Source: Mytilus trossulus (lineage: Eukaryota > Mollusca > Bivalvia > Mytilida > Mytilidae). Taken from it: 64,000 nt of DNA. Below are positions 45,001 to 56,290 of this stretch, in pieces (within the stretch, counting starts at the first letter, position 1; each line of letters opens with the position of its first letter). Position numbers and translations under genes: made by a program. Location: the NCBI RefSeq assembly GCF_036588685.1, contig NC_086373.1, positions 54,319,164 to 54,383,163 on the forward strand, in the 5' to 3' direction. Below the pieces are notes generated by a model. That model was not told the DNA's origin, did not search any database, and worked only from the letters and a program-made list of their open reading frames with translations.

Positions 45001-48000
45001 ATGTTCTTAAAATTGCATGACACATAATTCACATGGACAAATACCAATGAATTTTGTGTTTTGTCATACAATCCGTAGATAAAACTGGAGATAAATACTG
45101 CTAAAAATCATTAATCTTTAAGTCAACTCCTCTTTGATTTACTTTCAAAATTTCTTCATTTTAAATACAAGTTTTGTTATCTGCAGAATATCACCTTCAA
45201 TCATGTAAGTATCTGTATATATATACATATGGATTTAATCTTAGATATGACAATCAATATTAATAAATGTGTTTTATTACATATTTGAGTTTTATTTTTT
45301 TGTCTAGTAGAAAGCAAAATTTTGTGTATGTCTCAAAGGTATTAGTAATTTTTTAGTTAATAACTGAATAGTGTATAAAACCAACATTACAGTTACCCCC
45401 TTTATTGAAATAACAACACAAGCAAACATATTTTAATTTTCGTAAACTTTAAATATTTCAAAGTATTTGATAATGGATAATTATGAAAATACATACACCA
45501 TGCACCACATTTGACATACATGCATACATTATAAGCTACTAGTAAATCTACAGTTGTTTGAATTTTCAGGAAAATAATATATCTTAATATAAATAGGAAA
45601 TAATTTGTTCAAGCTTTTTTTCAAACATATATGCAATATGCAATTGATTTCTGAAACAATGCTAAATGATTAAAACACCCTTTAGCAATTAGAAACTTTT
45701 TTTTTAAACTGTCAGAGCAAAGTTATAACTATTGCAACATTTTTCAGTCAATATTCACTCAAATCATATAATCCCTTTCCATGCTTATAGAAACATTAAA
45801 ATATTTCGCTTATATCAATCATGGTGGAAAATGCACTAGTAGATGTTATAAGTGTTAAATAAAACTTAATTTCTTTTTTTACACCCCATGATTTTTTTTA
45901 AATCTAATATTGGAGATCCATGTAATTTATGATTCTAATATGATGTGCTTCTTTCGCTTTGTAAACAACACTGTGATAAAATTCTCCATATATCTATACT
46001 TAGCGCAGACTCAGAGATATACATAATAATAGATGTTATTGCTAATTTGTGCATTTTTCCTTTGATATTTTTTTGTGATAATTTTCATATCATGCTCCTC
46101 GCTTGAGATGGAAAAAATTATTGCTAGAAACTAAGGAGGCCATGTGGCGTTGCTAAAGAAATTGACATTGAAATTGACAACGTCGTTATAGGTAAAATAG
46201 CGATAAACAGATTATCATTGGTCATCTCAACTCGATTGCTTTTCTCACTTTGGCTGTACCAGCTCAAGCGAGAAAATCAATCTCGTTGAGATAATCAACG
46301 ATAATCTATAATTACAATATACTTCCGACGTAAATCCACATGTATTGGAACACACCGACTTGATATCTAAATCTTCCAAGGTTTTTCACTACCTTTTTTA
46401 TACACAAAGTAAAGTTCATTGATCATAATTCATGATTCTTTTTCAGTTCCAAAACAATGGATGCATAATTAAAAGAAGTAATGCACAAGAGCTCGGAGAA
46501 AACAACAAAATAAAAATAAAATAAATTCTGCGAAAGTCTTTTAATGTGTTTGACGCATTTAAGTCATTTCAAAACATGACATCATTCAAATGAAAACGCT
46601 ACAGTTGAATGTTTTCTGATACGTGAACCATCGAAATTTGTATAATATTGTATTAAAATTGATTTATAAGGTAGGTTTTGTTTTATTTTCTATTCTTTTG
46701 CATTTTTCGCATATTTACTGATTTCAGCAAGTCAACATGGCGGCTACTTTAATAATTACGAAATGTCAACTTTGGATTTGACGGTAGCTTACAAGAAAAA
46801 CATGTAAATTAAAAATGGCAAATGTTTGGTTTGAAAATTTAATGAATTAAACAGATTTTTTTTCTAGCGGTTATTAACGAAACAATACATGCAAGCTACA
46901 GATTTTATGAATGTTTGAGCTATATCGAACCTGAATTAAAAAAAGAACAGCCACACACACAGCTAACACTCAAGATAAAATTCAAATTCCATGGCCCAGG
47001 CCATGTGTAAATTCCCAACAATCTATTGCTTCCATGAATTATTTCTTTTATGCAAATCCCATCTATGACATATATAGCATAAACACAATTGTTAATCAAA
47101 GTGCTTGTAGCACTGAATGATAAATTTTCTTTTATTTATCAGTGGGAAGTAGAATTACTAAATATTTCATTGAATAAAGCATTGGTTGTAATTGATTCAA
47201 CTAAAGTTCTGGACAAAGGGAGACAACTCCAAATTTTAAAGATGGCTTTAATAATGACATCATTGATATTTTTAGAACAGATATTAGTTTCCTGCACCTT
47301 GTAAAAGTTATGTAATTTTCTTAATATGTGTAGCATTATTTTCTGACTGGAATATCTGAGCATATATCACAGTGATAAATTACTGAAAATGTTCATGGAT
47401 AGGATGTATAGAATGTTAAGATCAATGCACTTTATTTTGTGTATCAAAAAGGTAGTGAAAAGCCTTGGAAGATTAAGATATCAAGTCGGTATGATAGGGT
47501 TTTGATTGCATTTTATGCAATCTTTATCCCCCTAAAAACACAATTTTTTTTTTGAAAAAATCATATCTTAACCAAAAAAAGTTCAAAATAGATTCAAAAT
47601 AAATTCATAATAAAATCAAAATTTTTTTTAAGACAAATGGATACATTATCATGGTTTAAATACGAAAATCTGCCCAACACTTTCATGAAGCGTGGCAATT
47701 TTTGGAAAAACAGTGGCAAAAGGAAAATTTTCTATGGAGTATGGAAGTAAATGTGCACATGTTTACTAGAGATAAAATAAGATATATCTACGAATTAAGA
47801 CCTATATGAGTATGAAGTTATAATTTTTTATCTACTCTTTTTTGTGTTAATAATTATATGTTTGTGATAATTAGTTAATGACTTCTGTTAGTCCTGGGTG
47901 TCAGTAAGGGTTAGTAAACTAAAGTTACACACACCCGTTCTGTATATACTCACTTCTTGAACGACCTTTTGCTGCAGTAAATGTGCTAGCGAGGTCATTC

Positions 48001-51000
48001 TTGGTATATCTTTTAATATCTGTAATAAAATCTTACGTGAAAATCTTATTAAACCTTACGAAAAATATTTACTTCAGTTGGGTACAATTCTCTTTGACCT
48101 TATATGCCAAAAATCTTTATAACAGAGATCAAAATCACAACTTCTGGGGGACATAACTCCACAGAAGCTTTTTTCTTTTACAAAAAATACATCAAGTTCA
48201 TTTTTGATAAAGAAGTAAAACAAATTACTCACAACAATTATACAAATATTGCAAGATGGACTTGAATAAATCTCTCTATTAACGCATATAATGTCTCCGC
48301 CTTCTCATGCAGTCTTTGTATAATGTATTCTATTATTGCCTCTGCTGATAAAACATAGGAGCACAATAAAAGCTAAGAAAATTGTACCCACAAAAATAAA
48401 CAGTTTTCATGATAGCTTAAAAACAGAAGGTGACATACAGCATGCTATTGTGTAACAAACATGCCTTATATGGAATTATTCCAGTATTGAAAATTTCTAA
48501 CAAATTGCAGAGAAAAATTAAACAAAACTTTAATATTTTCTATAATCCAAATAAGACATGCTTGAATAAAGGAAATAAGGCAAGTCTTACGACTACCATG
48601 TGACAATGTCACATGGGTAACATACAGACATGGGCAAGGCCATCACCATGACAACAGAGGTTCCTGAAAACTTACTTCTTGTACAAGTAATTGTTGAAAT
48701 ATAGGTATTAAAGGATTCATTCTAGGTATATCAATGTGTATCTGAAAGTAGTATTTCATTCAAAAATCTATAGGTTATGTAATTTGTCATTTTTTTCAAT
48801 GTGTGTCTAAAAGTAATATTTTATTTAAACAGCTACCAGTATTAACATTGTAATGAAACCAATAATTTTGTGTTGCTGGTTCAAAATAATTAGTTGATAG
48901 CAAGATTAATTCAAAGTTGGGGAACCAAGACATCAAATATCTTTATCTAAAATTGTATCTAATGTTGCAATATTAGTATTCTTAATATGCCATATAGAAT
49001 CTTATTCCATCACTGCTTCACAAAAATTGTTTTTACAATAAACCCTTTTTTCAGAGTACTGTGGATTCATTATTCGTTTGATACCAATTTCATGGTTTTT
49101 GTGGGTACAGGTGGACTACAAGTTTAAATGTTCAACAAATTTAACATTTTCTATAGGTTTTTTTATGCAGAGATAGGCAAAACCAAAAAGCAAATACCCA
49201 CAAAAAATGCAAGTTTTTTTCGATCACAATTTCAATACCTACGAAAATAAATGAATCCATAGGTTAAAACATGTTTCATGCACGCATTTATCTTCACCTA
49301 CATTTACCAGACAAAAATGGACATTTAGAGGCTTAAAATGAAGGTTAATGACAATTGAACAAAATGTTATACTTTGCTGATTCCAAAGATCTCATTGTAC
49401 TCCAATATTAATGCCACACATTTTACTTCCTTTTAGTCAAAATATGTTCAACAATATGCTGACTATATGCGGTATGGGCTTTGCTCATTGTTGAAGGCCG
49501 TACGGTGACCTATAATTGTTAATGTTTGTGTCATTTTGGTCTTTTGTGGATAGTTGTCTCATTGGCATTCATACCACATCTTCTTTTTTATATCTACTAT
49601 TAGGTATGACTTCAAATTTTATACCTGTCTAAATGTTGATTCATGCATTTCTTGAAATCTGGTTTCAAAATACTGGTCTATAAAACCAAAGTATTCGTTG
49701 CGTTTCCTCTCTAATGTTGGAGCTCTTCGATCTACACTACAAGGAAGATAACCCTGAAAACACAAATTTTGGTCGTTTCAACTACATGTATGACATTCAA
49801 TTGAATTTGGAAGTACTTTTATCAATGCTTTCCTTATAGATAATTGAACAAAAAAATAACAATAGAATTATGCTCACATATTTATTATTTGGAATAAACA
49901 CTGAATTTAAGTACAATTTTTTTAATAAAGGGTGACATTATTTTTGATTTAATGGAAATACATAGCATATATATATTTATTTGGAATATGCATTCTTTTA
50001 TCTGTGAATATCTATGAATATTGAAAAAATGTTTTGAATTTCCATTTTCTGACAGCTCGTAGATCTTAGATGATTAATGAATGGTTTTTTTTTAATTTTA
50101 AAAGAGATATCTTCTATTTTGTCAGGGTCTGTGCTACCCTAAAGTATGTCACTGGTCTTAACTATGAACTGTGATGAGCATGTAAAAGTCATACATATTT
50201 CACTTAATTCAGGTTGTTGGTTATTTCATTAATTGTTTCACAATTTGTCATGCTGTGGCTTTTTATAGCTTACTAAATGTTATGGAGAATGCTCGTTGTT
50301 TAAGGCTGTAAAGTGCCATACAGTTTTTACACATTTTTTCTTTGGTCTCTGGTAGATACTTGTTTCATTGGCAATCATAAAATTGAGAACGGAAATGGGG
50401 AATGTATCAAAGAGACAACAACCCGACCATAGAAAAAAAAAAACAGCAGAAGGTCACCAATAGGTCTTTGATGTAACGAGAAATTCCCGCACCCGGAGGC
50501 GTCCTACAGCTGGACCCTAAACAAATATATACAAGTTCAGTGATAATGAACGCCATACTAATTTAAAGTAGTATAGCATACCACATTTTCTTATTTCTAT
50601 ATGGTATGTATGTTTGAGATTTCAAGCAGTACACATGGTACATAACTTAAGAAATTCAGACAATTATGTTGCACGGTCCTAACATCTTCACCTTTATATG
50701 AATCAGGTATTATACACAATGATGATATTAAAATACATAAACATTTTCTTGATCAATCAATACAATGCATATACTCACTGATAATATCTTCCATGAAGTT
50801 GGACGAACAGGTTTTGGTATCCCAGACCAACTTAACTTTCTTAATTCATCTGAATATATACAATGTTATATAATTATAATTAAACAATTAAGCATGCAGG
50901 ATACTACTTTAAAATGTTTAAAAGTGCTTGAATTTCATGTTTTAAACCATTTTCGACATTATTTTTGATTGTTACTAAATACTTCAATACAAGTACATTC

Positions 51001-54000
51001 AAATTTGTCTTCCTACTTTCTGCTTATTTCAGTGCAGTTTCATAATTTTTGTTAAATGACACATAGCCATGAGTGATTCAATCATTTACTAACAGTTAAT
51101 TCTGTTTGATTTTAAGAATGCTAAGGCATCATAAAGAGATCATTTTCTGATTGACCTATGCATGATTATATGAAGTACCGTGCATATAAAATATCAATGC
51201 TTTCTATTTTTAACACACAAACCTAAATCAGTATTTGGTCCCGCCAAAACTGAATTAAACTTTTCTAACTTTGCTGCCTCTCTGTCGGGAATTGTTGGTT
51301 TAGAGAATTTGATAGGTGTAGACTTGGGTGGCTGCCATCCATAATTTAGACGGACACCAACCCCAGGACCTGCGTGTCCTGATAATGCTGAAGGAACAGC
51401 TGTCACATGACCTAAAAATACATTTACATGTAACATCGTTATAGTTATTGTGTGGTCATCATGTCCGCAATGGATCTATCAATATACTACCTAAAAATAC
51501 TCTATGTTTTATCATTTTCTCTTTGTATGCATAGATCATAAAACAATCTAATATTTCCACATTGCAAACAGAGGTTAACAAGACTATCTCCTTTTTGGTG
51601 ATTTTCATGGTTCAACTGAGTTGGGCATGCCTGTATTATAAACTTAACCAGAACACAAACATTGAACAATGTTATTATGAGCAAAGCTCATTAAATGATA
51701 CCCCACCTAGAAACATACATGACATAGAAAAGAAGAATCAATGACAGGGATCTCCATGGATGAAGATTGAACGATGGAGGAACTTTCACCATCACAAACC
51801 GTGTCTACACCATATAGTGAAGTGCAATTGAAAGTATTTCACCTTTCCATACAAGGAACGGTGAACATGCTAATTCATTGCTTATTTAAATCATGTTTAT
51901 TTGAATTTTCATTATGAATATTTTCAATAATTGCCGTTTGTAACCGTTCAACTGCCAAGCCTTCATGGTCCCCCCTTTAGTAGAGAATAACCAAAAGCTG
52001 TCATGAAGGTCCCCATGTAGTTTTCTTGCTATTTTTGGTAATTGTTATGGGGATTAAAAATCATGTGGAGCTTATTTTTCACGGACACTGTCAAATTCAT
52101 AAGTCATGAACCCATTAGGCATTACTGGTATGGCTCATTTGCAGCAACAACAAAACCATTTGTACTGGTTATGTAATAGGTTAAAGAGATTTGTAAAGCA
52201 AATGTTGACTGATGAAAAGGTCTTTAATGACTTTATCTAGAAAATTGATGCTATGCAACATGCATCTTTCAAGTCTGAATAAAAAACGGAAACGCGGATG
52301 TATCAATTTGATTGTAAACTACGAAATGAATTCGGAATAACGATACAATATATCTTTACAGGAAATATTAAGTTTTCACTCTTTAACTTTTAAAGTAATT
52401 CTATAGTACCCTTACAGCAGTACTCGAGTTATTTGTGATGAAATAATAATTACTGTTTTACGTCTTATTTTGTACTTCTTAAAAAGGGGGATGCTGATTG
52501 TTTAAGTAAAAAAAAAGCATGTGTTCGACTTGTTAAACTGTTTTCCTTGTAACTGGATTATTAATTTATTTAATCTAATTTATCATAAGCATTTGCGGAA
52601 ACTTAGTTGAATAATTTGACAAATCAATTGTTGATCTTTCGATAGTATTCCCCTGTCTGATTTGTTGATCTTCCTGTACAAGCTCAGGTACAAGTGATTA
52701 GCGATCTTCATCCGGATATCCCACAGACGTTAGAAACTGTTTTGGATTATAATATAAAAAGCCTAGGGTTATGCAATTACTTGCATTGGATTATAATTGC
52801 TAAAAAAAATGGCGTCGAGCTATAAAACAATAACAGTTTTGAACGATGGTGGAAGACAATTTCACGATGGTCCAGGAATTTGACAATGGGGCAAGACATT
52901 TGAATGATGGCGAGGCGCCATCGTTAGACAGGCCATGGAGATCCCTGAGTGAACTTTATCGTCACTACATGTATCTGATGAATTGTTTAATGATTTTAGT
53001 CTTCTAAAATAAGTCTTACATGATAAGCATAATTTAAGCAAATTGTAAGGTTTTAATGCATTGGCTAACTCAAATCAGAATTTCATGTATGTATTCTACA
53101 TGTACATGATGATGATGATGAACATGTTTGACTCGTGTGTACACCAGACACTTTACCCATGAAATTTTTATAAGGGATTCGTTATTATGTTAATCATTGA
53201 CTGTCTCCCAATTTCAATAGGTGTATATTTTTTGTATTATATTAAGCCTACTTTTTAATGCATTTGTTCGCTGTGTTTCACTTTTGGCCTTTTGTTGACG
53301 ACTATGATTGTCTATTACTGCTCTGGCTGTTGACTGGACGTCCCGTATTGACATAGGAATGTTTGACATCAGCAGCAAGTCATCGTCCCCATCGTCCCAA
53401 GCATCCGATGTTTTGTTCTCAAAGTCATGAAATGCATCTTTTTTACCACTTCTCATTTTCTCTTCTCTAACAATAAAATAACAAAAAAGCAATTAATAAT
53501 GATGATGTTGTTTCAAAGTTTAAAGATGATTTTCTATAAATTTTGCATTCATTAATTTTATTTACGTATGAATCAAATGTTCCATTTTTGTATTGAGAGA
53601 AAAAATTATATCAATTTATACTGGTTCCAAAAATTCAATCATACATTTTGCCTTTTTCACATTTCATACTGTGGATTCATTATTTTTCAATGAATACCAA
53701 ATTATTTTTCATAGATTTCATGGTTATAGATGAACAACTAATCCAAATGCAGTGACGGATCTAAAAAAATTCATAACTGGGGGCCCACTGGCGGCTTAAG
53801 AGGGGGCCACTCCTGTCACGCTTCAGTGATTCCCTATATAATCAACCCAATTTTTTTGTCAAAAGGGGGGGCCGGACCCACTCCTAAATCCGCCTCTGAA
53901 ATGTTCAGCAAAGTAAATATTTCTTTAAGCTTATACATGTATGCAGTGTTGGTCACAAAAACATTGCATTTATTAACTTCCTTATTTTACAATGTTTTAT

Positions 54001-56173
54001 ACTAGACATAAAATATTTAAAATAAAAATGTGTGTATTCAGTAGTATCAACAACTTACTTTTTTGGTATTGACTCGTGAAGAGGTGGATGTTGGGCTCCA
54101 TAAACAGGTTTTATGCTGAAAGAAAAGAGACATTATAATTTTGCTTTTGTTAAAGATATTTGAATACACATTGGTAATTTCAAAGATTTCAAAATTTATA
54201 ACAACTATAAGACCTGACTTCCACAGTACTTATACCAGATACACATATACAAGCTACATGTATGTGTATATAGATAAAGGGAGGTGTGGTGTGAGTGCAA
54301 ATGAGACAACTATCCATCCAAATATATATAACAATTTATAAAAGTAAACTATGTACATGTATATAAATATGTCTTTGTGATAATCATGATAATACTGGTG
54401 AATGTCACTGCCACTACAGTGTGACTAGAAAACAAAATGCTGACAAAATCGTTTCTATTTCGGAAATTTTTAAATTGGTATGAGGCATGGGATGAAGAGT
54501 AAAAACAATGAAGATTTTAAATGAAAAACCTGAAAGATAATCTTATATGAATGACAATATTCATTATGAAAAAATTATTTCAAAGCAGGGCATTTGAATT
54601 ACCAGTATTCCAGGGAAAGTAAATAAATCATGGGGTAAGCAAAAACCCATGCGAATTATAGTTATCCCGTACCATTGTAAACTCGTACCAACGTCAACTC
54701 GTACCACTTTACAAAAACTCGTACCAATGCAAACTCGTACCACTGCTAACTCGTACCAACTTATTTAAATGCATTTAAATGGTGTTTAATGATGATCTAT
54801 ATAATTTACTTTCCCTCAATATTTCTCAAGCCTGTAAAATGTATATAATTTATAGTACAATTCCCAATTTGTAGATAATGTTCCCTGTCTATTGGATCGA
54901 AAATACTGCGGCAGATTTGCTTTGATGTCTCCTTTGAATAGACTCTTTTTTAAACTTTTACTGATAATCATTGAATTTAATTTTTAATCATTTCAAATTA
55001 ATTTTTCATGAAAAAATCCTAGCAGTTAATCAAAATAATTTCCAAAATGAAATTCTTACTTTTTATAAATAACAAGTTACAATGAAATGTAACTGTTTCC
55101 TGTTCCCGAATTTTCCCGCCAAAAAGCACATGGCTTTCAATAATTGTAAACATAGCATTCGATTTGTGATCATGGATTACCAGCATTAAATTAATTGAAT
55201 TTGGATATAGATATTCAACTTAAGGTACAGTTAAAGCAATGTTTTACTTTCTTCTGGATTATAATTACTTTGAAAGATCAGCTTAAAAAATAAAGCTTTT
55301 AGACAAACTTTCGTATTTTTTGTCTATTAAAACCCAGTATAAAATTCAAGTAATTCAACATTAGTTTTATTAAGTTTACAAAAAAATACCATAAAATATT
55401 CGTAGTTTTTAATATATTTTTGATGGTACGAGTTTGAAGTGGTACGACTTCCCAGTGGTACGAGTTAACTTTTTTGGTACGAGTTAACATGGTACGAGTT
55501 TCCGTTGGTACGAGTTAACTTGCTTCCACCCATGCCAGGTACCAGTTTCCAATCAGGTAAAGTAAGTGGAACTTTCTGGTGTGCGTCATATTCTTGTTCG
55601 ACAATGCTGACAAAGCCAGTTTTGGACAAAATCTAGTTAAAAATTGTAAGATAACTTTCCGATGGGTAAGTGCATTTTCAAAAAAAATCTGAGAACCTGT
55701 AAAGAGCACTTAAAGAATTCTATTTATATAACAGTAACATGTATAATGTCTCAATAGAAAGTCATGTAAGTTAACACAAAATAAACCACAACCTTTAAAA
55801 CAATGCAAGCATGTTAGGTGCAGAGGGACCCTGGTTGCGAATGAGTGGGACCTGGATTTCAATATTTTTTATTGCCATATTGGACCATAAAATAACAGTA
55901 ACATAATAAATAATCTGGTTAATATTTTGCCTTCGTGCATCTTTATAAATGTAGTTATTTATGTATGTATTGTAAGTTTCAATAAATAGTATGCCAACAA
56001 AAAGAAGTCAATAGTATACACAGAGCTCATGTTGACAGGAAAAGTTACAAACGCTTCTATTTTAAAAACAGTAAAAAAAATTGTGCGGTGTACCTTCCTG
56101 GAACATTTGATTCTTTCTTCCAGAAGCTTTGTTTGTTGGTGTCTTTCACAGGATTAGAACTGATAGCAGACAT
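41953..56173 (-). CDS. TBC1D22: TBC1 domain family member 22-like Rab GTPase-activating protein, full gene
   Basis: TBC proteins inactivate Rab GTPases by supplying catalytic Arg and Gln fingers; the vertebrate TBC1D22A/B pair is Golgi-associated. Exons (high to low): 56173-56094, 54115-54059, 53466-53252, 51411-51223, 50849-50779, 49753-49625, 48741-48676 (7a), 48019-47954 (7b), 44741-44621, 44095-43913, 43459-43332, 43021-42926, 42087-41953. Phases agree at every junction. Using one exon 7 gives 489 aa, using both 511; human paralogues are about 505-517. The N-terminus (QSFWKKESNVPG, VYGAQHPP, SDAWDDGDDD) and GPNTDL identify TBC1D22 specifically. The TBC domain starts near residue 205. Arg finger IHIDIPR at 248-254, Gln finger SGYVQG at 285-290. 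The N-terminal third is low-complexity and acidic. Confidence 0.95.
42655..42780 (+). repeat. Dispersed about 130-bp mussel-type repeat, copy 1
   Basis: GCAGTATGGGATTTTCTCAT TGTT...GGTGACCTATAG...TTGTCTCACTGC...ACCACATCTT. Better preserved at 49466-49600 and diverged at 50275-50377. Short pieces with the core GTTGTCTCATTGGCA are also at 26931 and 27725, with reverse-orientation copies at 26041 and 54272. Confidence 0.7.
42926..43021 (-). CDS. TBC1D22: TBC1D22 exon 11
   Basis: Acceptor attttcag, donor GTAGGA. Encodes SELNGFADFHLYVCAAFL and the following helix to EKDFQ. Confidence 0.94.
43332..43459 (-). CDS. TBC1D22: TBC1D22 exon 10
   Basis: Acceptor tctttgcag, donor GTACAG. Encodes FSFRWMNNLLMREIPLRCTV then RLWDTYQ, a classic TBC C-terminal subdomain motif. 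Confidence 0.95.
43913..44095 (-). CDS. TBC1D22: TBC1D22 exon 9
   Basis: Acceptor ttttttccag, donor GTAAGT. Encodes IEADSYWCMSKLLDGIQDNY then TFAQPGIQ, the most conserved block of this family. Confidence 0.95.
44621..44741 (-). CDS. TBC1D22: TBC1D22 exon 8 (Gln finger)
   Basis: Acceptor tctcttcag, donor GTAGGT. Encodes IFERILYIWAIRHPASGYVQ then GINDLVTPFFVVFL. YVQG contains the Gln finger that positions the catalytic water in TBC domains. Confidence 0.95.
46048..46310 (+). mobile_element. Palindrome-ended repeat E, copy 3
   Basis: Third copy with GCTAGAAACTAAGGAGGC and GTGGCGTTGCTAAAGAA, ending in the same inverted arms. Lies in the TBC1D22 intron between exon 7b and exon 8. Confidence 0.8.
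47954..48019 (-). CDS. TBC1D22: TBC1D22 exon 7b (alternative Arg-finger exon)
   Basis: A second 66-nt phase 0/0 exon, acceptor tttattacag, donor GTGAGT. Encodes ILKDIPRMTSLAHLLQQKVV QE. It keeps IxxDxxR, IPRM, the QQ and the VQE ending while differing elsewhere from 7a. Length, phase and position show a tandem exon duplication. Swapping it for 7a, or including both, keeps the frame. Confidence 0.9.
48676..48741 (-). CDS. TBC1D22: TBC1D22 exon 7a (Arg finger, canonical)
   Basis: A 66-nt phase 0/0 exon, acceptor ctttcag, donor GTAAGT. Encodes IHIDIPRMNPLIPIFQQLLV QE. IxxDxxR is the catalytic arginine-finger motif of TBC domains, and this version is very close to vertebrate TBC1D22B. Confidence 0.94.
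49466..49600 (+). repeat. Dispersed about 130-bp mussel-type repeat, copy 2
   Basis: GCGGTATGGGCTTTGCTCAT TGTTGAAGGCCGTACGGTGA CC, then AGTTGTCTCATTGGCATTCA TACCACATCTTC. The best-preserved copy in the window; lies in the TBC1D22 intron after exon 6. Confidence 0.75.
49625..49753 (-). CDS. TBC1D22: TBC1D22 exon 6
   Basis: Acceptor gttttcag, donor GTATAA. Encodes GYLPCSVDRRAPTLERKRNE YF and onward to TFRQ, leading directly into the Arg-finger exon in phase 0. Confidence 0.94.
50378..50565 (+). repeat. Dispersed repeat D, copy in TBC1D22
   Basis: Shares the AAAATTGAGAACGGAAATGG start, CCCGACCATAG, GCAGAAGGTCACCAATAG and AACGCCATACTAATTT with 24581-25004. It directly follows a copy of the dispersed GTCTCATTGGCA motif. 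Confidence 0.72.
50779..50849 (-). CDS. TBC1D22: TBC1D22 exon 5
   Basis: Acceptor atattcag, donor GTGAGT. Encodes DELRKLSWSGIPKPVRPTSW, the first TBC motif (W.GIP...R...W). Confidence 0.94.
51223..51411 (-). CDS. TBC1D22: TBC1D22 exon 4
   Basis: Acceptor tatttttag, donor GTTTGT. Encodes a Gly/Pro-rich stretch, then REAAKLEKFNSVLAGPNTDL, just before the TBC domain. Confidence 0.92.
51744..52948. mobile_element. 1.2-kb non-autonomous DNA transposon with 15-bp TIRs
   Basis: Perfect inverted ends CAGGGATCTCCATGG at 51744-51758 and 52934-52948, followed on both sides by a subterminal AACGATGG. No open frame for a transposase. No clear target duplication was found. In TBC1D22 intron 3. Confidence 0.68.
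53252..53466 (-). CDS. TBC1D22: TBC1D22 exon 3
   Basis: Acceptor ttattgttag, donor GTAGGC. Encodes FENKTSDAWDDGDDDLLLM, then VIDNHSRQQ, matching the conserved acidic N-terminal segment. Confidence 0.92.
53750..53898. mobile_element. 149-bp MITE with CAGxGxCGGAT termini
   Basis: The left end CAGTGACGGATCTA and inverted right end CAGAGGCGGATTTAGG resemble MITE termini of the CAG-GGCGGATC type. AAATG flanks both sides (53745-53749 and 53899-53903) as a possible 5-bp target duplication. TBC1D22 intron 2. Confidence 0.7.
54059..54115 (-). CDS. TBC1D22: TBC1D22 exon 2
   Basis: Acceptor tttctttcag, donor GTAAGT. Encodes SIKPVYGAQHPPLHESIPK; VYGAQHPP is diagnostic for the family. Confidence 0.92.
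54272..54320 (-). repeat. Core of the dispersed repeat, reverse orientation
   Basis: AGATAAAGGGAGGTGTGGTG TGAGTGCAAATGAGACAACT ATCCATCC. In TBC1D22 intron 1, just past exon 2. Confidence 0.68.
54658..55520. mobile_element. Element bounded by inverted arrays of AACTCGTACCA
   Basis: The left end has six CTCGTACCA-type units (54666-54758). The right end has six inverted TGGTACGAGTT units (55424-55518). About 650 bp of AT-rich, non-coding DNA separates them. The symmetry is that of a non-autonomous DNA transposon with repetitive termini. TBC1D22 intron 1. Confidence 0.8.
56094..56173 (-). CDS. TBC1D22: TBC1D22 exon 1
   Basis: ATG at 56173-56171; encodes MSAISSNPVKDTNKQSFWKK and on to VPG, ending AG|GTACAC. 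The FWKK...PG motif matches the start of vertebrate TBC1D22 proteins. Confidence 0.9.
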
Positions 56174-56290
56174 TTCCTGTGACGTCTAATTACGCCGGTG
56201 TGATGCATAATATCATCAACATTAACTAAAATTCAGTTTTCCTTTTTAACAGAAAGTTGTTGATTATATGGCTGACGTTTACTTCCGATG
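56174..56290 (-). promoter_or_regulatory. Candidate TBC1D22 promoter motifs
   Basis: Directly upstream of the start codon are a CRE-like TGACGTC at 56180-56186, a second TGACGTTT at 56273-56280 and an adjoining ETS-type CGGAAGT on the minus strand at 56287-56281. These are common in TATA-less housekeeping promoters. The transcription start is unknown. Confidence 0.35.
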
